In this document: positions 47,880 through 58,073 of the stretch, in pieces
Position numbering within the stretch: position 1 is the first letter of the stretch
How the letters are laid out: each line of letters begins with the position of its first letter
Assembly (NCBI RefSeq): GCF_016808335.1
Contig: NC_053146.1
Location: forward strand, 11,849,015-11,913,014
Origin: Panicum virgatum
Lineage: Eukaryota; Streptophyta; Magnoliopsida; Poales; Poaceae
Direction of reading: 5' to 3'
Length of the DNA: 64,000 nucleotides
Notes under the pieces: generated by a model
Told to the model about the DNA's origin: nothing
Databases searched by the model: none
What the model saw: the letters and a program-made list of their open reading frames with translations, nothing else
Made by a program: the position numbers and the translations under genes

Positions 47880-48110
47880 GATTGAAGAGACACGAAGACG
47901 TTGCAAGATTTAAACATGAATGAAGAAGAAGATTGCAACTTGGTCTTCTAGTTTTCTTTCTTGGTTTTATTGCTTTTTTCCTCGTATTTGTGAAACACCT
48001 CATTTAAGGTTTAGAGTCTAACAACTCTTTTGACTCTATTTGGTTGTAGTCATTCACATATGAATGATCAAGGCCGTAACTTTTCCATAATCTAAAAAAT
48101 CTTGCTAGTA
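47880..48110 (-). repeat. Dispersed repeat, copy 2 (inverted partner at 0.4 kb)
   Basis: Reverse complement of the 400-645 segment; shared landmarks include GTAGTCATTCA, ATGAATGATCAAGG and TTAGAGTCTAACA-like stretches. Adjacent sequence to ~48,290 (GCCTAATTCACCCCTCCCC) resembles the region near copia LTR/primer junctions. Confidence 0.6.
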
Positions 48111-48619
48111 TTGTCTATAAGTTGCAAAACTAATTTAGCATGAGGGTTTCACGTTAGAAGAATCATAGTCACACATCTAGATAATATGTTTTAGTTTAAA
48201 TTTATGTGCAAACTAGTTGGAGTCATAAGTTAATTTTAAGTTGCCTAATTCACCCCTCCCCTTTTAGACTACGAGCATCCGATTCATTTCACCCCCTCTT
48301 CCAACGGCTCGCGGTGAAAGGCAGGGGAGGAGTAGAGGCGTGTGGTGTGGTTTAAAAGGCGGCGTCTAGGGGGCTATGCCTGGTTGTGCTTGCGTGATGG
48401 AAGATGAGAGGCACTAGGGTGCAAACGGGTGACACTTGCATGCACCATCAACCTTTTTTATTTTAAAATTTTGTACTACTTCTCTAAAATGGAATTCTAT
48501 TTTAAAGAAATAGTATAAAATTTTAAATTAAAGAAAGTTAGAGGTACATTTAAAGGTCACTTATTTGCACCTCTAAGAGGCACATTGAGGCACAGGGGCG
48601 CTGGTCCTGACTGGGCTTG

Positions 48620-48920
48620 GGGTGGTTCGGTCCGGGGGAGAGGAAAAAATGAAAAAGGAAAAAAATAGAAGGAAAAGAAATAATTTTAACCCTGAAAATT
48701 CCTAGAAAATTTTTTAGAGAATATTTTAGGATACCAAGAGGTTAATAAAATATTCAGGATTCGTCAAAGGAATCTTGATGCTTCCGAAAATTGAATTAGC
48801 TCTAGAAGAATTGAGGTTAAAAGCTAGCAAAAAATCTGAAGAATTTTGAGAAAATCAAGATGGATAAGTTTATTCGAAACGATAATCACAGCCTAAAATT
48901 GAATTTTTAGGGTGTGACAA
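48620..48920 (-). repeat. Gypsy-type LTR relic (minus orientation)
   Basis: Ends AGGGTGTGACA; read on the minus strand it begins TGTCACACCCTAAAAATTC. Similar in style to the relic ending at 15,118. Confidence 0.5.
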
Positions 48921-49335
48921 TTCATTCCCAAAACCTCACTGAATGAGTACATTATACACAGCAATTAACAAATTTTTCACTGCCTACAAGTTTGCAATCA
49001 TAGTTTCGAAAGTGCCCAAAAGCAATTGCATATTCTAGGAAAGGAACCACAAGTTTATCCATGTGTTCAGAATTGCCCTAGACAACTGTACTTTGTCCGT
49101 TGCATTGCATTCACTAGTTTAACAATCTTAACCGGTGCTGGATGGGTTTTTTCTTGCATCGAACAGCTATAAAAATTACATTGCCTCCCTATGTTATTAC
49201 ACAGAAATCACAAGTAGAGTAAATTGAATTGCCCTTTCAGAAGGAAATAAAAAAACAAAACGCTCCAAACATAGCATGACCTGTGAAAAGCTTGTGATAG
49301 AAAGAGCTTCATTATCCGAAAGTTCTGAACCCAAG

Positions 49336-49509
49336 CACCCACTTACTGATAGAGTATAAGATAGACTGCATGGTTCATAACAACTGAACAAAAGAAATCA
49401 CAAACATTGCAGCCAGCTAGGAACACCCACTTACTGAGAGTATAAGATAGACTGCATGGTTCATAACAACTGAGCAAAAGAAATCACAAACATTGCAGCC
49501 AGCTAGGAG
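49336..49509. repeat. Tandem duplication downstream of UTP15
   Basis: Two copies (49,336-49,423 and 49,424-49,509) of an ~87-bp unit starting CACCCACTTACTGA, differing by a 2-bp indel and two substitutions. It lies about 0.8 kb past the UTP15 stop codon and may be in its 3' flank. Confidence 0.93.
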
Positions 49510-50299
49510 CACCCAATAATGTTTAGATGTATATAATAATTATTCAAAGACAGCATAAATTGTGATAAGAACTACAAAGAACAATCTTGTAACACTCAAA
49601 TAGCAATACCAATTACCAAAAAGATGGGCAAAATGGGTAAATGAATGATGGGCACAACTAGTCAATATCAGATAAATATTTAGGGTACAGAGGAGTATCT
49701 TAATCACTCGGCAGGCAAACTTCATAGTTCATAACAAACACATTCTATAGTCAAGAAGGCATGAAGGGATTATACAACAACAAATATTGGCATATCAGCT
49801 TGGATCATTCTTTGTCAGGAATATCCCCAAGGATTAGGGTGCTACCTGTACAACTCTGTCCCCAATGACAAAGGAACTACTATGAACATGAAAGATGCAA
49901 ACAGTTGCAACAGGAATGCGGTGCAATATATACTGATATAACGCTGAGATATGAATTGCAAGCAGTAATAATACAATAACCCACAAACAAAACATGTGAC
50001 AAAAACAATACAAGTATTAAAAAAATTTCTTTTTTCTTTTTGAGGACAAGCACTGAAGCTTGTTGAGGATGTCAGATTATGTATTAAATGCATACCATCA
50101 AATGAGCAAAACTCGGAATCATCTGACAGATCTGATAAAAAAATCATTTGGCACGTAAGGCAGTATCTCAAACAGATGGTAACATACTTCACTAACAAAC
50201 AGCAAACATGATTTTCCAAAGCAATACACATTGCATATGGCACCCCCTCATTGTAAATTAACATATAGCAAAAAATTCCCTTTAAAGAAAAGCACCTTC

Positions 50300-51913
50300 T
50301 CATCTGGTGGCAAGTGCAAGCATGGGCGAAATCATTCCTTGAATCCCCAGCAATGTGTGCTGTATCTGGATCTCTTCTCCAACCATTCTCTTGAGATTCC
50401 TAATGTGCATCCTCAGCTTCTCATCAGATCGGATATCCTCCTCTCGCATCTCCAGTACCTTGTTTGCCACACCCAACAAGAACCTTGCATACCTTGGTAA
50501 TGTCGCGTTCCGGTGAAGGAACTCAAGCAGAAGTGCAAGTTCCTCTGTATCCAAATTCCCAATGCATCTCACCAGCTTTCTCCTTGCAACTAGCTCCTCC
50601 ATCACAGCCACAGCACTTCTTGGGTTGTTTTTAACCAACGCTGAAACTAGAGCATCCTTGTGCCTGAACTTTCTAAGCAACTTGTCATGCTCTGCAACTT
50701 TCACCTTCTTAGGCTTCTCAATCACAAAGTCACCCTCTTTGGCCTTCTCATTCTGTCCACGGAGGAAGTACCTGTAGTAATTTGGCCTCAACACTGGCTT
50801 CTCCAGCTCTGGAGATACCCAATCAATCAAATCACTGCCAGCCTTCTTCCCTTCATCCTCAGCAACAGCCTTCTTCCTCTTGCCCATATAAATCTTCCCT
50901 TTTGCAGACCCAGCCACCAAGACAGTGCCGCAGGGCGAGCAAGCGACAGACAGGAGCGGCTGCGGGTGCCGCAGTGAATGTGTGATCTTAAGCTTGCCAA
51001 AATCAAAGCACTTCACATATCCATCAATGCCCGCACTAAGCAGCCGCGTCTCCCCGGTGGTGTTGGCCATCTTCCCAAGCGCCAGCGCCATCACTGTCTT
51101 GACATGGCTCTCCACAGAGTGCACGAGCCGGCCGCCGCCAATGACGTCCCAAATCTTGACCATGTTCCCTCCAGCCGTGGCCAGCAACCCGCCGGACGGC
51201 AGGAACAGCACGCTCTCCACCAGTTCCCCGTGGGAGAAGGATAACGACGGGCCAGTGTTTCCCGTGCGGGCATCCCACAATTTGACGCTGCGGTCGTAGG
51301 AGCCCGTGGCGAAGAGGTTGTGGTCGGCGGGGGAGGTCGCGCCGCCGCGGATGTAGTCCCGGTGCGCGGCGGGGACGGAGAAGACGGGCGTCTCCGAGGG
51401 CACGTCCCAGTAGGTGAGGAGCGCGTCGTCTCCGGCGGTGAACAGGTGGAGCTTGTCCCCGCCGGCGACCGGGTACCGGACGACGCGGGTCTCGGCGGCG
51501 TGGGCGCACAGCGTGCGGAGGGCGGCGCCCGCCGCGGGCTTGTCGGCGCGGAAGACGCGGACGACGCCCTTCTTGTCGCCTGCGGCGAGGAGGACGCCGT
51601 CGCAGCGGAAGGAGGGGGAGAAGGCGAGGTCGCCGGCGACGGAGATCCGGCGGAGCGGCTCGAGCGGGTCGCCGGAGAAGAGATGCACAGAGGTGGACCA
51701 CGCGGCGGCGAGGGTCGGGGAGGAGGAGGCAGCGGCGGCCGGGGCGAAGGTGAGGTCGGTGACAGGGAAGTCGGCGCCGGAGACGAGCTCGGAGGAGCGG
51801 AAGGCGCGCCAATAGGAGCCGTCCAGGGAGGCGCGAGCGGCGGCGCTCCGGGAGGGGAGGAGAGCCTGGCTCGGCGTCGCGGGGAAGAACGGCTTCGAGG
51901 TGTCGGCGGCCAT
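50300..51913 (-). CDS. UTP15: UTP15-like WD40 protein of the SSU processome
   Basis: Intact 537-codon single exon. Product of the U3 small-nucleolar RNA-associated protein 15 family, a nucleolar member of the t-UTP/UtpA complex needed for transcription and early processing of 18S pre-rRNA. N-terminal half is a WD40 propeller (residues ~50-340), with repeats such as LFATGSYDRSVKLWDARTG, GGNMVKIWDVIGG and SAGIDGYVKCFDF. After a basic linker (GKRKKA), residues ~350-400 contain PVLRPNYYRYFLRGQ, and the C-terminal UTP15-specific helical domain (~400-530) includes KFRHKDALVSALV, RRKLVRCIGNLDTEELALLL and VLEMREEDIRSDEKLRMHIR. Length fits the family. The ATG at 51,911-51,913 is the first in frame and follows a short GC-rich leader. 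Looks functional. Confidence 0.95.
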   Translation of the reverse strand: MAADTSKPFFPATPSQALLPSRSAAARASLDGSYWRAFRSSELVSGADFPVTDLTFAPAAAASSSPTLAAAWSTSVHLFSGDPLEPLRRISVAGDLAFSPSFRCDGVLLAAGDKKGVVRVFRADKPAAGAALRTLCAHAAETRVVRYPVAGGDKLHLFTAGDDALLTYWDVPSETPVFSVPAAHRDYIRGGATSPADHNLFATGSYDRSVKLWDARTGNTGPSLSFSHGELVESVLFLPSGGLLATAGGNMVKIWDVIGGGRLVHSVESHVKTVMALALGKMANTTGETRLLSAGIDGYVKCFDFGKLKITHSLRHPQPLLSVACSPCGTVLVAGSAKGKIYMGKRKKAVAEDEGKKAGSDLIDWVSPELEKPVLRPNYYRYFLRGQNEKAKEGDFVIEKPKKVKVAEHDKLLRKFRHKDALVSALVKNNPRSAVAVMEELVARRKLVRCIGNLDTEELALLLEFLHRNATLPRYARFLLGVANKVLEMREEDIRSDEKLRMHIRNLKRMVGEEIQIQHTLLGIQGMISPMLALATR

Positions 51914-51952
51914 GGCTGCGGCGGCGGGTGGCGGCGCGGCGAATTGGGGGAG

Positions 51953-52043
51953 AAACCCTAGTGGGCGGGGGTGGAGGGTTTATCAGTTTATGGGTTTGGT
52001 GGTGGGCCGGTGAATTGTTGACGGACGCTCGTTTCCTTGGGCC
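51953..52043 (-). promoter_or_regulatory. UTP15 promoter motifs: telo-box and two site II elements
   Basis: A telo-box AAACCCTA is at 51,953-51,960, about 40 bp before the start codon, and TGGGCC (site II type) occurs at 52,003-52,008 and 52,038-52,043. This pairing is known in plant ribosomal-protein and ribosome-biogenesis genes, where TCP and telo-box-binding factors link expression to cell growth. It fits the role of UTP15. Confidence 0.75.
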
Positions 52044-52164
52044 TAATTTGGCCCGGGAGCTAACCAGACGACAGAAAATATGATTTGTGGACCCACATCA
52101 ATTGCAGTTATTTGCATCTAGGTACCTTAAAATGAGATGTGGGTTAAATTCCAAAACTAACTAA

Positions 52165-52400
52165 GGGGGTGTTTAGTTGGTGAAAAAGTTTGGGTTTGGG
52201 TACTGTAGCACATTTCGTTGTTATTTAACAATTATTGTCTAATCATAGATTAATTAGGCTTAAAAGATCCGTCTTGTGGTAATCAGTTAAACTATGTAAT
52301 TAATTATTTTTTTCAACAGTATTTAATGCTCCATACATGTGTCCAAAAATTTAATTTGATGGTTACTGTGCAAACTTTTTCACAAACTAAACGCAGCCTA
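52165..52400. mobile_element. MITE in UTP15 upstream copy A
   Basis: Left GGGGGTGTTTAGTTGG and right CACAAACTAAACGCAGCC are near complements; the interior (ACTGTAGCA, TTAGGCTTAAAAGAT) is related to the 18-19.7 kb MITEs but is a different subfamily. The matching place in copy B is uninterrupted. Confidence 0.75.
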
Positions 52401-52946
52401 AATTGAACACGGACCTTGAGCAGGCCCATAACATGGCAAGGCCCACAACATATCTGAGTAAAACTTTCCATTGGGCTGTAGGCAAACCTCTCTACTGAGT
52501 TGGGAATTTCTTCCATGAAAACCAAACACAGATTTTTTTTTGAAACACTGTTGAGAACTCTCTTTGAAACACTGTTGAGATTAACACGTTGCATCAAACG
52601 TAGCGTTTGCTGCCGTAACTTCACTTAACTCATAATGCATTAGAAAATTATTTATGGCCAAACCCCGTCATCACCAATAAAAAACTGATTTTGGTTAGTG
52701 TATTTTGTCGTGAAATCTGAAGTTGCTCATGGTTGATACAGTACAATGTAGCTATATTGATCCTTGTGTTATTCATCCAAATTACACAACTTTTCCACAC
52801 AAAGTTATAATTTGGTCGACATGCAATGCAACACGTAGACTATCAATAGCGGGCGGAGACGAATTGGGGTAGAACCCTAGCGGGCAGGGAGTGGAGGGTT
52901 GGTTTGGTAATTGTGGTAGACTATCAAGTGCAGTAATTTGCATCTA

Positions 52947-53428
52947 GGGGCTGATTCGTTGGGTGCCAAAATGTGCCCTGCCAAAATATGGGCAAGCCAT
53001 ACAATTTATCATTAGTTTGGTCGAGTTCTAAAAAAAATTAGTATGACTCAAGTTGATAATGTTCAGTTTGCCACTGCGTTCGGCAGGCTGGAGCTGGAGG
53101 CTGGAGCTGGAGTGGTGTGAAAGAAAAACACTGTTACCTGGCTGGTGGCTGGAGGCTGGAGCTGGTGAGAGGTAAGAGGGATTCACTGTAGAGCTGGAGC
53201 TGAAACCACCAGCCGAACGTAGTGGTTGTTCGTACCAATACACTCTTATGGTACTTTATTTCGACATCAAACCAAATGATGGTCAAAATTTTAGCTATCA
53301 CATTTTGGCACCCAACCAATTGCTATTCTTGCTCACGTTTTGCCGTTTTGGCAAATAAATTTTGTATGCGTATATTGGCCTATCCATGATTTGGTATTGC
53401 AAACTTTAAAACACAACCAATCAGGCTC
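52947..53428. mobile_element. MITE (PIF/Harbinger-like) in UTP15 upstream copy B
   Basis: Ends GGGGCTGATTCGTTGGGTG and the complement of AGCCTGATTGGTTGTG, with a 3-bp duplication CTA (52,944-52,946 and 53,429-53,431); copy A has the empty site. The 3-bp duplication suggests PIF/Harbinger. It contains a smaller nested MITE. Confidence 0.75.
53072..53224. mobile_element. Small nested MITE with CACTGCGTTCGGC ends
   Basis: Inverted ends CACTGCGTTCGGC and GCCGAACGTAGTG enclose GCTGGAG-rich sequence that can fold back on itself. It sits inside the MITE at 52,947-53,428. Confidence 0.8.
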
Positions 53429-53690
53429 TAGGTACCTTTGATGAGCAGTGGACTTAATTACAAAACTAACCAAATTGGACATGGACAAGTTCTCTATCCG
53501 AATATAACAAATCCCTTGCCTGTACCTTGCGCGGCCCATAACTCAAAGGACCCATGCAAATTGGCAAGGCCCATAACACATCTGATGACTAAAGCTTTCC
53601 ATTGGGCTGTAATCTAGCAAACCTATTCTACTCTACTGAGTTGGGAACTTGTTCCATGAAAACAACACAATTGAGAACTCCTTGTACTGG

Positions 53691-54087
53691 GAAACATTGT
53701 TATACATATGGTGCCATCACTGTCTTATATACTGGTTACTGCCTCTCGTCTCCTGTATACTGGTTACTGCCTTCTCGTCTCCTCCTCAGCCCTGTGATGG
53801 TAAAGAAGCCAAAGGAACATTAGGCATCAGTAAGAAAAAAGAAACGTGAATTGCATTGGATGCAATGCTACTTCCATATGTCGGAATAGAGGGCACCAGG
53901 AAACATTTTGTTGAGCCAAACAGATGTCACTCTTCTTTTGTTCACCGAGTTAGAACTGTACTTCTTAGACACTCTTGGAGGTGTTATTATAACAGAGTTG
54001 GGAGAGTTTTGGTTTCCCAAAACAAACAAAAGTTTGCGGAAATATGCTAGAATGACATGTTGCTGTTGGCAGCCAAAATTGACAAAA
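53691..54087. other. Unassigned sequence between UTP15 upstream copy B and gypsy A
   Basis: No gene or element end supported; the short plus-strand frame at 53,908-54,126 runs into the retrotransposon LTR and is not a gene. Confidence 0.4.
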
Positions 54088-54562
54088 TGTGCGGCCGACC
54101 GGTCAGACCGGTCTGGTTCTGTGTAATCCGAGTCTGATTAGATTTCCTTTGTAGAGTCCGTTTGTAATCTGATTTGGAAGGAGTACGTCCTCCCCGGCCT
54201 ATAAATATAAAGGCCACGGCCGATTGAGATCCTTCTGCCCAATCGAATCAATCAATCTACTATTTTCCTTGTTTTTCCTCAAACCCTAACTTTTCCAATC
54301 TCGTGATGTTCTTTATTCGTCTCGACGGCGTTCAAGGGCGTCTTGGGTGGCCTGCCGATTCCAAGACAACCCTAGATCTGCGAGCTCTGACGGGGTCCCT
54401 CCCGAGCTCGCGGTTTTAGGTCTTCGTGAAGTTCTCTACGCTCGACCAGTCTGACCGGTTGGCGCGACCGGTCTGACCGGTCGCCGGTGTGCTTCGTCAG
54501 GTTGCGATCGTTGCGATCCTGTGCGTTCTAGCGCTTGTGTGTTGGCCAATTCTGCGTCAACA
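54088..54562 (+). repeat. 5' LTR of gypsy element A
   Basis: The right end is ...GCGTCAACA just before the primer site TGGTGACTCCGCTGGGGA (54,570-54,587). The left end is put at TGTGCGGCCGACC by comparison of motif order, less certain. TATA-like CCTATAAATATA at about 54,199. Contains GACCGGTCAGACCGGT-type motifs at 54,098-54,114 and 54,445-54,482. Confidence 0.7.
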
Positions 54563-54840
54563 TATTTTTTGGTGACTCCGCTGGGGAGAGATTTGAATTC
54601 ATCGGATGCAATGACCGGTGAAAAGATCAACCCTACCAAGGTAGATTCTACTCTTCTTGATATCAAGTATGAAGACATACCTGAGGAGAGCTGGAAGCAA
54701 TTCGAGGCTGTGCTCTAGAAGGAGCAGGAGGAGGCCAAGAAGAGATTGCTTGCATGCTTTGGGAAGACTCGGCAAGGCGTGTTCGAGAAGGATAAGTTCG
54801 TCATGCCCACATTCGCACCACACCGCCGAACCCATCTACT

Positions 54841-57647
54841 ATGGCTACAGCTACAGCTGCTGCTTCATCTGCTTCCACTTCAAGCGATGTAAGTTTTACA
54901 TTCGATTCCATTAAGCAGTTTGCTGAGGGCTTTTTGGGTAGAGTTGAACAGTCGCAAAAGTTTAGGCAAGATCTACTTATCGACTTGAATCTACAAAATA
55001 GGGGTAAGAAGCATATTAATGATTATTCTAACTTTACCCCTAACCCTAGTTTTTCGACTGCACCAACAGAGAATTATCAGTACGGTATGCCGCCGAATTT
55101 CTTCGTGGGACAGACACCCCCCTAGGCGCAGTTCGGCCGTCCAGGGCCGAACTGGTCAGACCGGTTGCTCCAACCGGTCAGACTGGCGCCTCGGCGGGCG
55201 GACCGGTCCGATCGGTCGCTCAGACCGGTCAGACCGGTGCCATGGTGCTCGGTTCTGCGTCACAGCCACAGCTCGCGCCTCTTCCCACTTCGGCTGCCCC
55301 TAGCCTGGAAGAAGAATTGGCGGAGTTTGTGTCGCCGTATATTACGAAGTCATACGGTGAACCCCCGTTTCCTCCACCGTTGCCCAAAGATGTTTGGGAT
55401 GATTGGATTAAGGCCAATCCACAGTATGCCACGCAAACGATGTCCACTACTGATTCTGCGACACATCGTTTTGGCCAAACATCTACTGGCAACTACGAGG
55501 CCGATCTTCTTAGGATGAGAGAAGATCTGGCCAGTATGTTCAAGTCTAAACTCGATTTAGATGTGGGTAGGAGTCGGCTTTATCAAAGGCCATATGTTGA
55601 TGCTTTCGATTTGATTCCTTACCATGCTGGTTGGCGTGTTTCCGATTTTGTCAAGTTTAGCGGTGATAATAACCGGTCCACTTGGGAGCATATCAGCCAA
55701 TATATTGCTCAACTTGGGGAAGCTAGTTCTAGCAAGTCTTTGCACATTCGTATGTTTTCTTTGTCTTTGACTGGAACAGGCTCTCTTGGTTTTCGTCATT
55801 AGCCCCGAATTCGATTTGTTCTTGGGACAAATTAGAACAGAAGTTTCATGATCACTTTTATAGTGGGGATAACGAAATTAAGTTGACGGATTTAACATCG
55901 GTTAGACAGGGTAGAGATGAATCTATCCATGAGTACTTTAAAAGGTTTAAAGATATCAAAAACCGATGTTTTAATTTGTCACTTTCTGAAAAGGATTTGG
56001 TCAATTTGGCTCTTGCGGGTTTACGTTCTAATTATAGAGAAAAGCTTGATGGTTCGAGTTTTTATTTTATAAATCAGCTTCAGGTAAGAGCCTTAGGCCA
56101 AGAGGCAAAGTTTAAAAAAGAAAAAGATACCTACAAGTCTCATCGTTCAAACACACATATTGTTGAATATGATTCCGATTCATCGGACGATGAGGATAAA
56201 GAGGTATATGCTACTGAGTTTGTTTGGCCCGCCTCGGCCAAACCATCTACTTGCACATCTCTCAAGCTGACTCAAAGGAATCGGCAAGAGGAGATGAAGT
56301 TTACTTTTGATGTGTCCAAGTGCGATTGTATTTTTGATGAATTATTACGACTTGGGCATTTAAAGATTACTCACGTTATACCGCCGCTTGAGGAGCTAAA
56401 GCAGCGTGTTTATTGCAAATTTCATAATTTTTCATCTCATGCAACTAATGATTGTAATGTGTTTCGTCGGCAGGTACAATCGGGCATAAATGAAGGACGA
56501 TTGTCCTTTCTAGAGATGAAGATAGACAAAGCTCCGTTCCCTATGCACACCATTGATGTCAACAATGCAAATGTGCTGATTCGGGCGGATCAAGCCAAAG
56601 GTGCAAAAGGCAAGAACATGATCATTGGTGATGATAGGTTGTTGACTGTTGATAACAAGATTCTAGCCAGGGAGGTGATTCAGAAGAAGACTCCTGATGG
56701 GAAGAAGAATCTAAGGATTATACTTAAGCCTCGTACGCTGGGGAGGCAAGATGGTTCTTCTTCAGGCGACCGGTCCCGACCGGTCAGGCTGGTTTCTCCG
56801 ACCGGTCAGACCGGTCCTCGCGGCCGGTCAGACCGCCCTCGTGGTCAGCCCCGGACATTTAAGCCTAAGCGTCCGGAAGTGGTTACGTGGAAGACTAATC
56901 AGCCAAAAGTGCAGGGCAAACTTGCAAATCAAAAGCCTACCTTTGGCCAGCTGTTGAACAAGTACTCAAAGGCCGTTCAGAACGATCGGTCCCTAAAAAA
57001 GAGACCGAGGTCACCTCCGCGTCAAGGCGCACCTTCGTCTCCTAGGGGAGAATCAAGCAAGCGCAGGGGTGATGTGGTTACCTTGTTCCCTCCTCAGCAG
57101 ATGCAGCCAATGTATGCTACTAAGCCATGGGCTCCGCCGGCGTCGGATTCTCAGTTTCCCGCATGGGAGAACGGGGGATTTTGGATGCAATGCTATCCGA
57201 TGCCGTATCCACCACACTTCCAGGGGGAGGGAAGCTCCAGAGGACCTGTGTTCGACAGGTTGAGGCAGCCGGTTCACGAAAGATTGGGACAGAACCAGTC
57301 TGGTCAGGGGCAGAACCCCGGACCAGTCAGACCAGTCTACCCTGACCGGTCGGACCGGTCTCAGCAAAGACCGGCCCAAGTTCGTCCTATGCGCCAAGAG
57401 TATCGCATCAAGGAGAAGAAGGACGAGTCCGAGCCAATGCAAGTTGATTTTGAGAAGGCTCCAACCAAAGTTGTGCAAGTTGAAGACAGAAAGTGCACAA
57501 CTCAAGATGCACAAAAGGGACCGATAATTATTGAGAAATCAGTCAATGATTCTCAGAAGCCTGTGTTGGCTAATGATCATGAGGCCAGCATCAGCAACCT
57601 CAAGGACCAAGACAAGGAGAAGTACTTTCAACCTAGGTGGTGCCCAT
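54841..57647 (+). pseudogene. gag of gypsy element A (Tat/RIRE-like), broken
   Basis: Coding relic in three frames: 54,841-55,125, 55,242-55,780 and 55,883-57,647. The gag domain is split by a one-base deletion near 55,782: KFSGDNNRSTWEHISQYI and SKSLHIRMFSLSLTGT precede it, DLTSVRQGRDESIHEYFKRF and SLSEKDLVNLALAGLRSNYR follow. Further on is a CCHC-like YCKFHNFSSHATNDC (about 56,410) and basic Arg/Pro-rich tracts encoded by ACCGGTCAGACCGG motifs (RPVRPV, DRSDRS). At 57,648 the LTR of gypsy B cuts it off; protease and pol of element A are not in the window. Confidence 0.85.
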
Positions 57648-58061
57648 TGTCAGACCCGGGGCAGCGGGACTGCTCATAGGCATAGAATGTTCTAGAGTAA
57701 GGATAGCTCATGGATGTACCTTACCTCTTTTATAACTACCCGAATAGGCGTAGAACTAGCTACAGTACAAGGAAACTACCCGATCGTGATGAAGTAGGAC
57801 TCCAACTGTACTAGGCTAGGACTTTCCATGTAACCCTGTTCCCCCGAATATATAAGGGCGGACAGGGACCCCCTCGAAACACATCTACACCAAAGGCAAT
57901 ACAAACCACCACACAGGACGTAGGGTATTACGCAACTCGCAGCCCGAACCTGTCTAAATCTTTGTGTTCCTTGCACCATCGAGTTCCAGAGCCGTCGATC
58001 CCTACCTACAAACCCTACTGCCAAGGGTATCCCTGAGCAGGCTTGGCGGTAAACACCGACA
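57648..58061 (+). repeat. 5' LTR of gypsy element B (RIRE2-like)
   Basis: 414 bp from TGTCAGACCCGGGGCAG to GTAAACACCGACA, followed two bases later by primer site TGGCGCGCCAGGTAGGGG (58,064-58,081). TATA-like GAATATATAAGG at about 57,848. Left target bases CCCAT (57,643-57,647); the right partner is lost with the 3' end. Confidence 0.88.
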
Positions 58062-58073
58062 GCTGGCGCGCCA

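Larger units (their letters stand above)
51930..53690. repeat. Duplicated UTP15 upstream region
   Basis: Copy A (about 51,930-52,620) and copy B (about 52,850-53,690) are collinear: GAATTGGGG.AGAA.CCCTAG.GGGC, TTTGCATCTAGG, CAAAACTAAC, GGCCCATAAC, CTTTCCATTGGGCTGTA and ACTGAGTTGGGAA all occur in order in both. Copy A is interrupted by a MITE at 52,165-52,400, copy B by one at 52,947-53,428. Copy B keeps a damaged telo-box (AACCCTA) but has no coding region beside it. Confidence 0.8.

Noticed and set aside
49842..50303. 153-codon minus-strand frame next to UTP15
   Set aside because: Overlaps the UTP15 stop, AT-rich, Cys/Phe-rich and without a family; best read as downstream sequence.
51036..51961. 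Long frames in other phases over UTP15
   Set aside because: Shadows of the GC-rich 5' half of the UTP15 coding sequence.
54088..57400. Regularly recurring ACCGGTCAG motifs as a possible CRISPR-like array
   Set aside because: Spacing is irregular, repeats are within coding and LTR sequence, and this is a plant genome.
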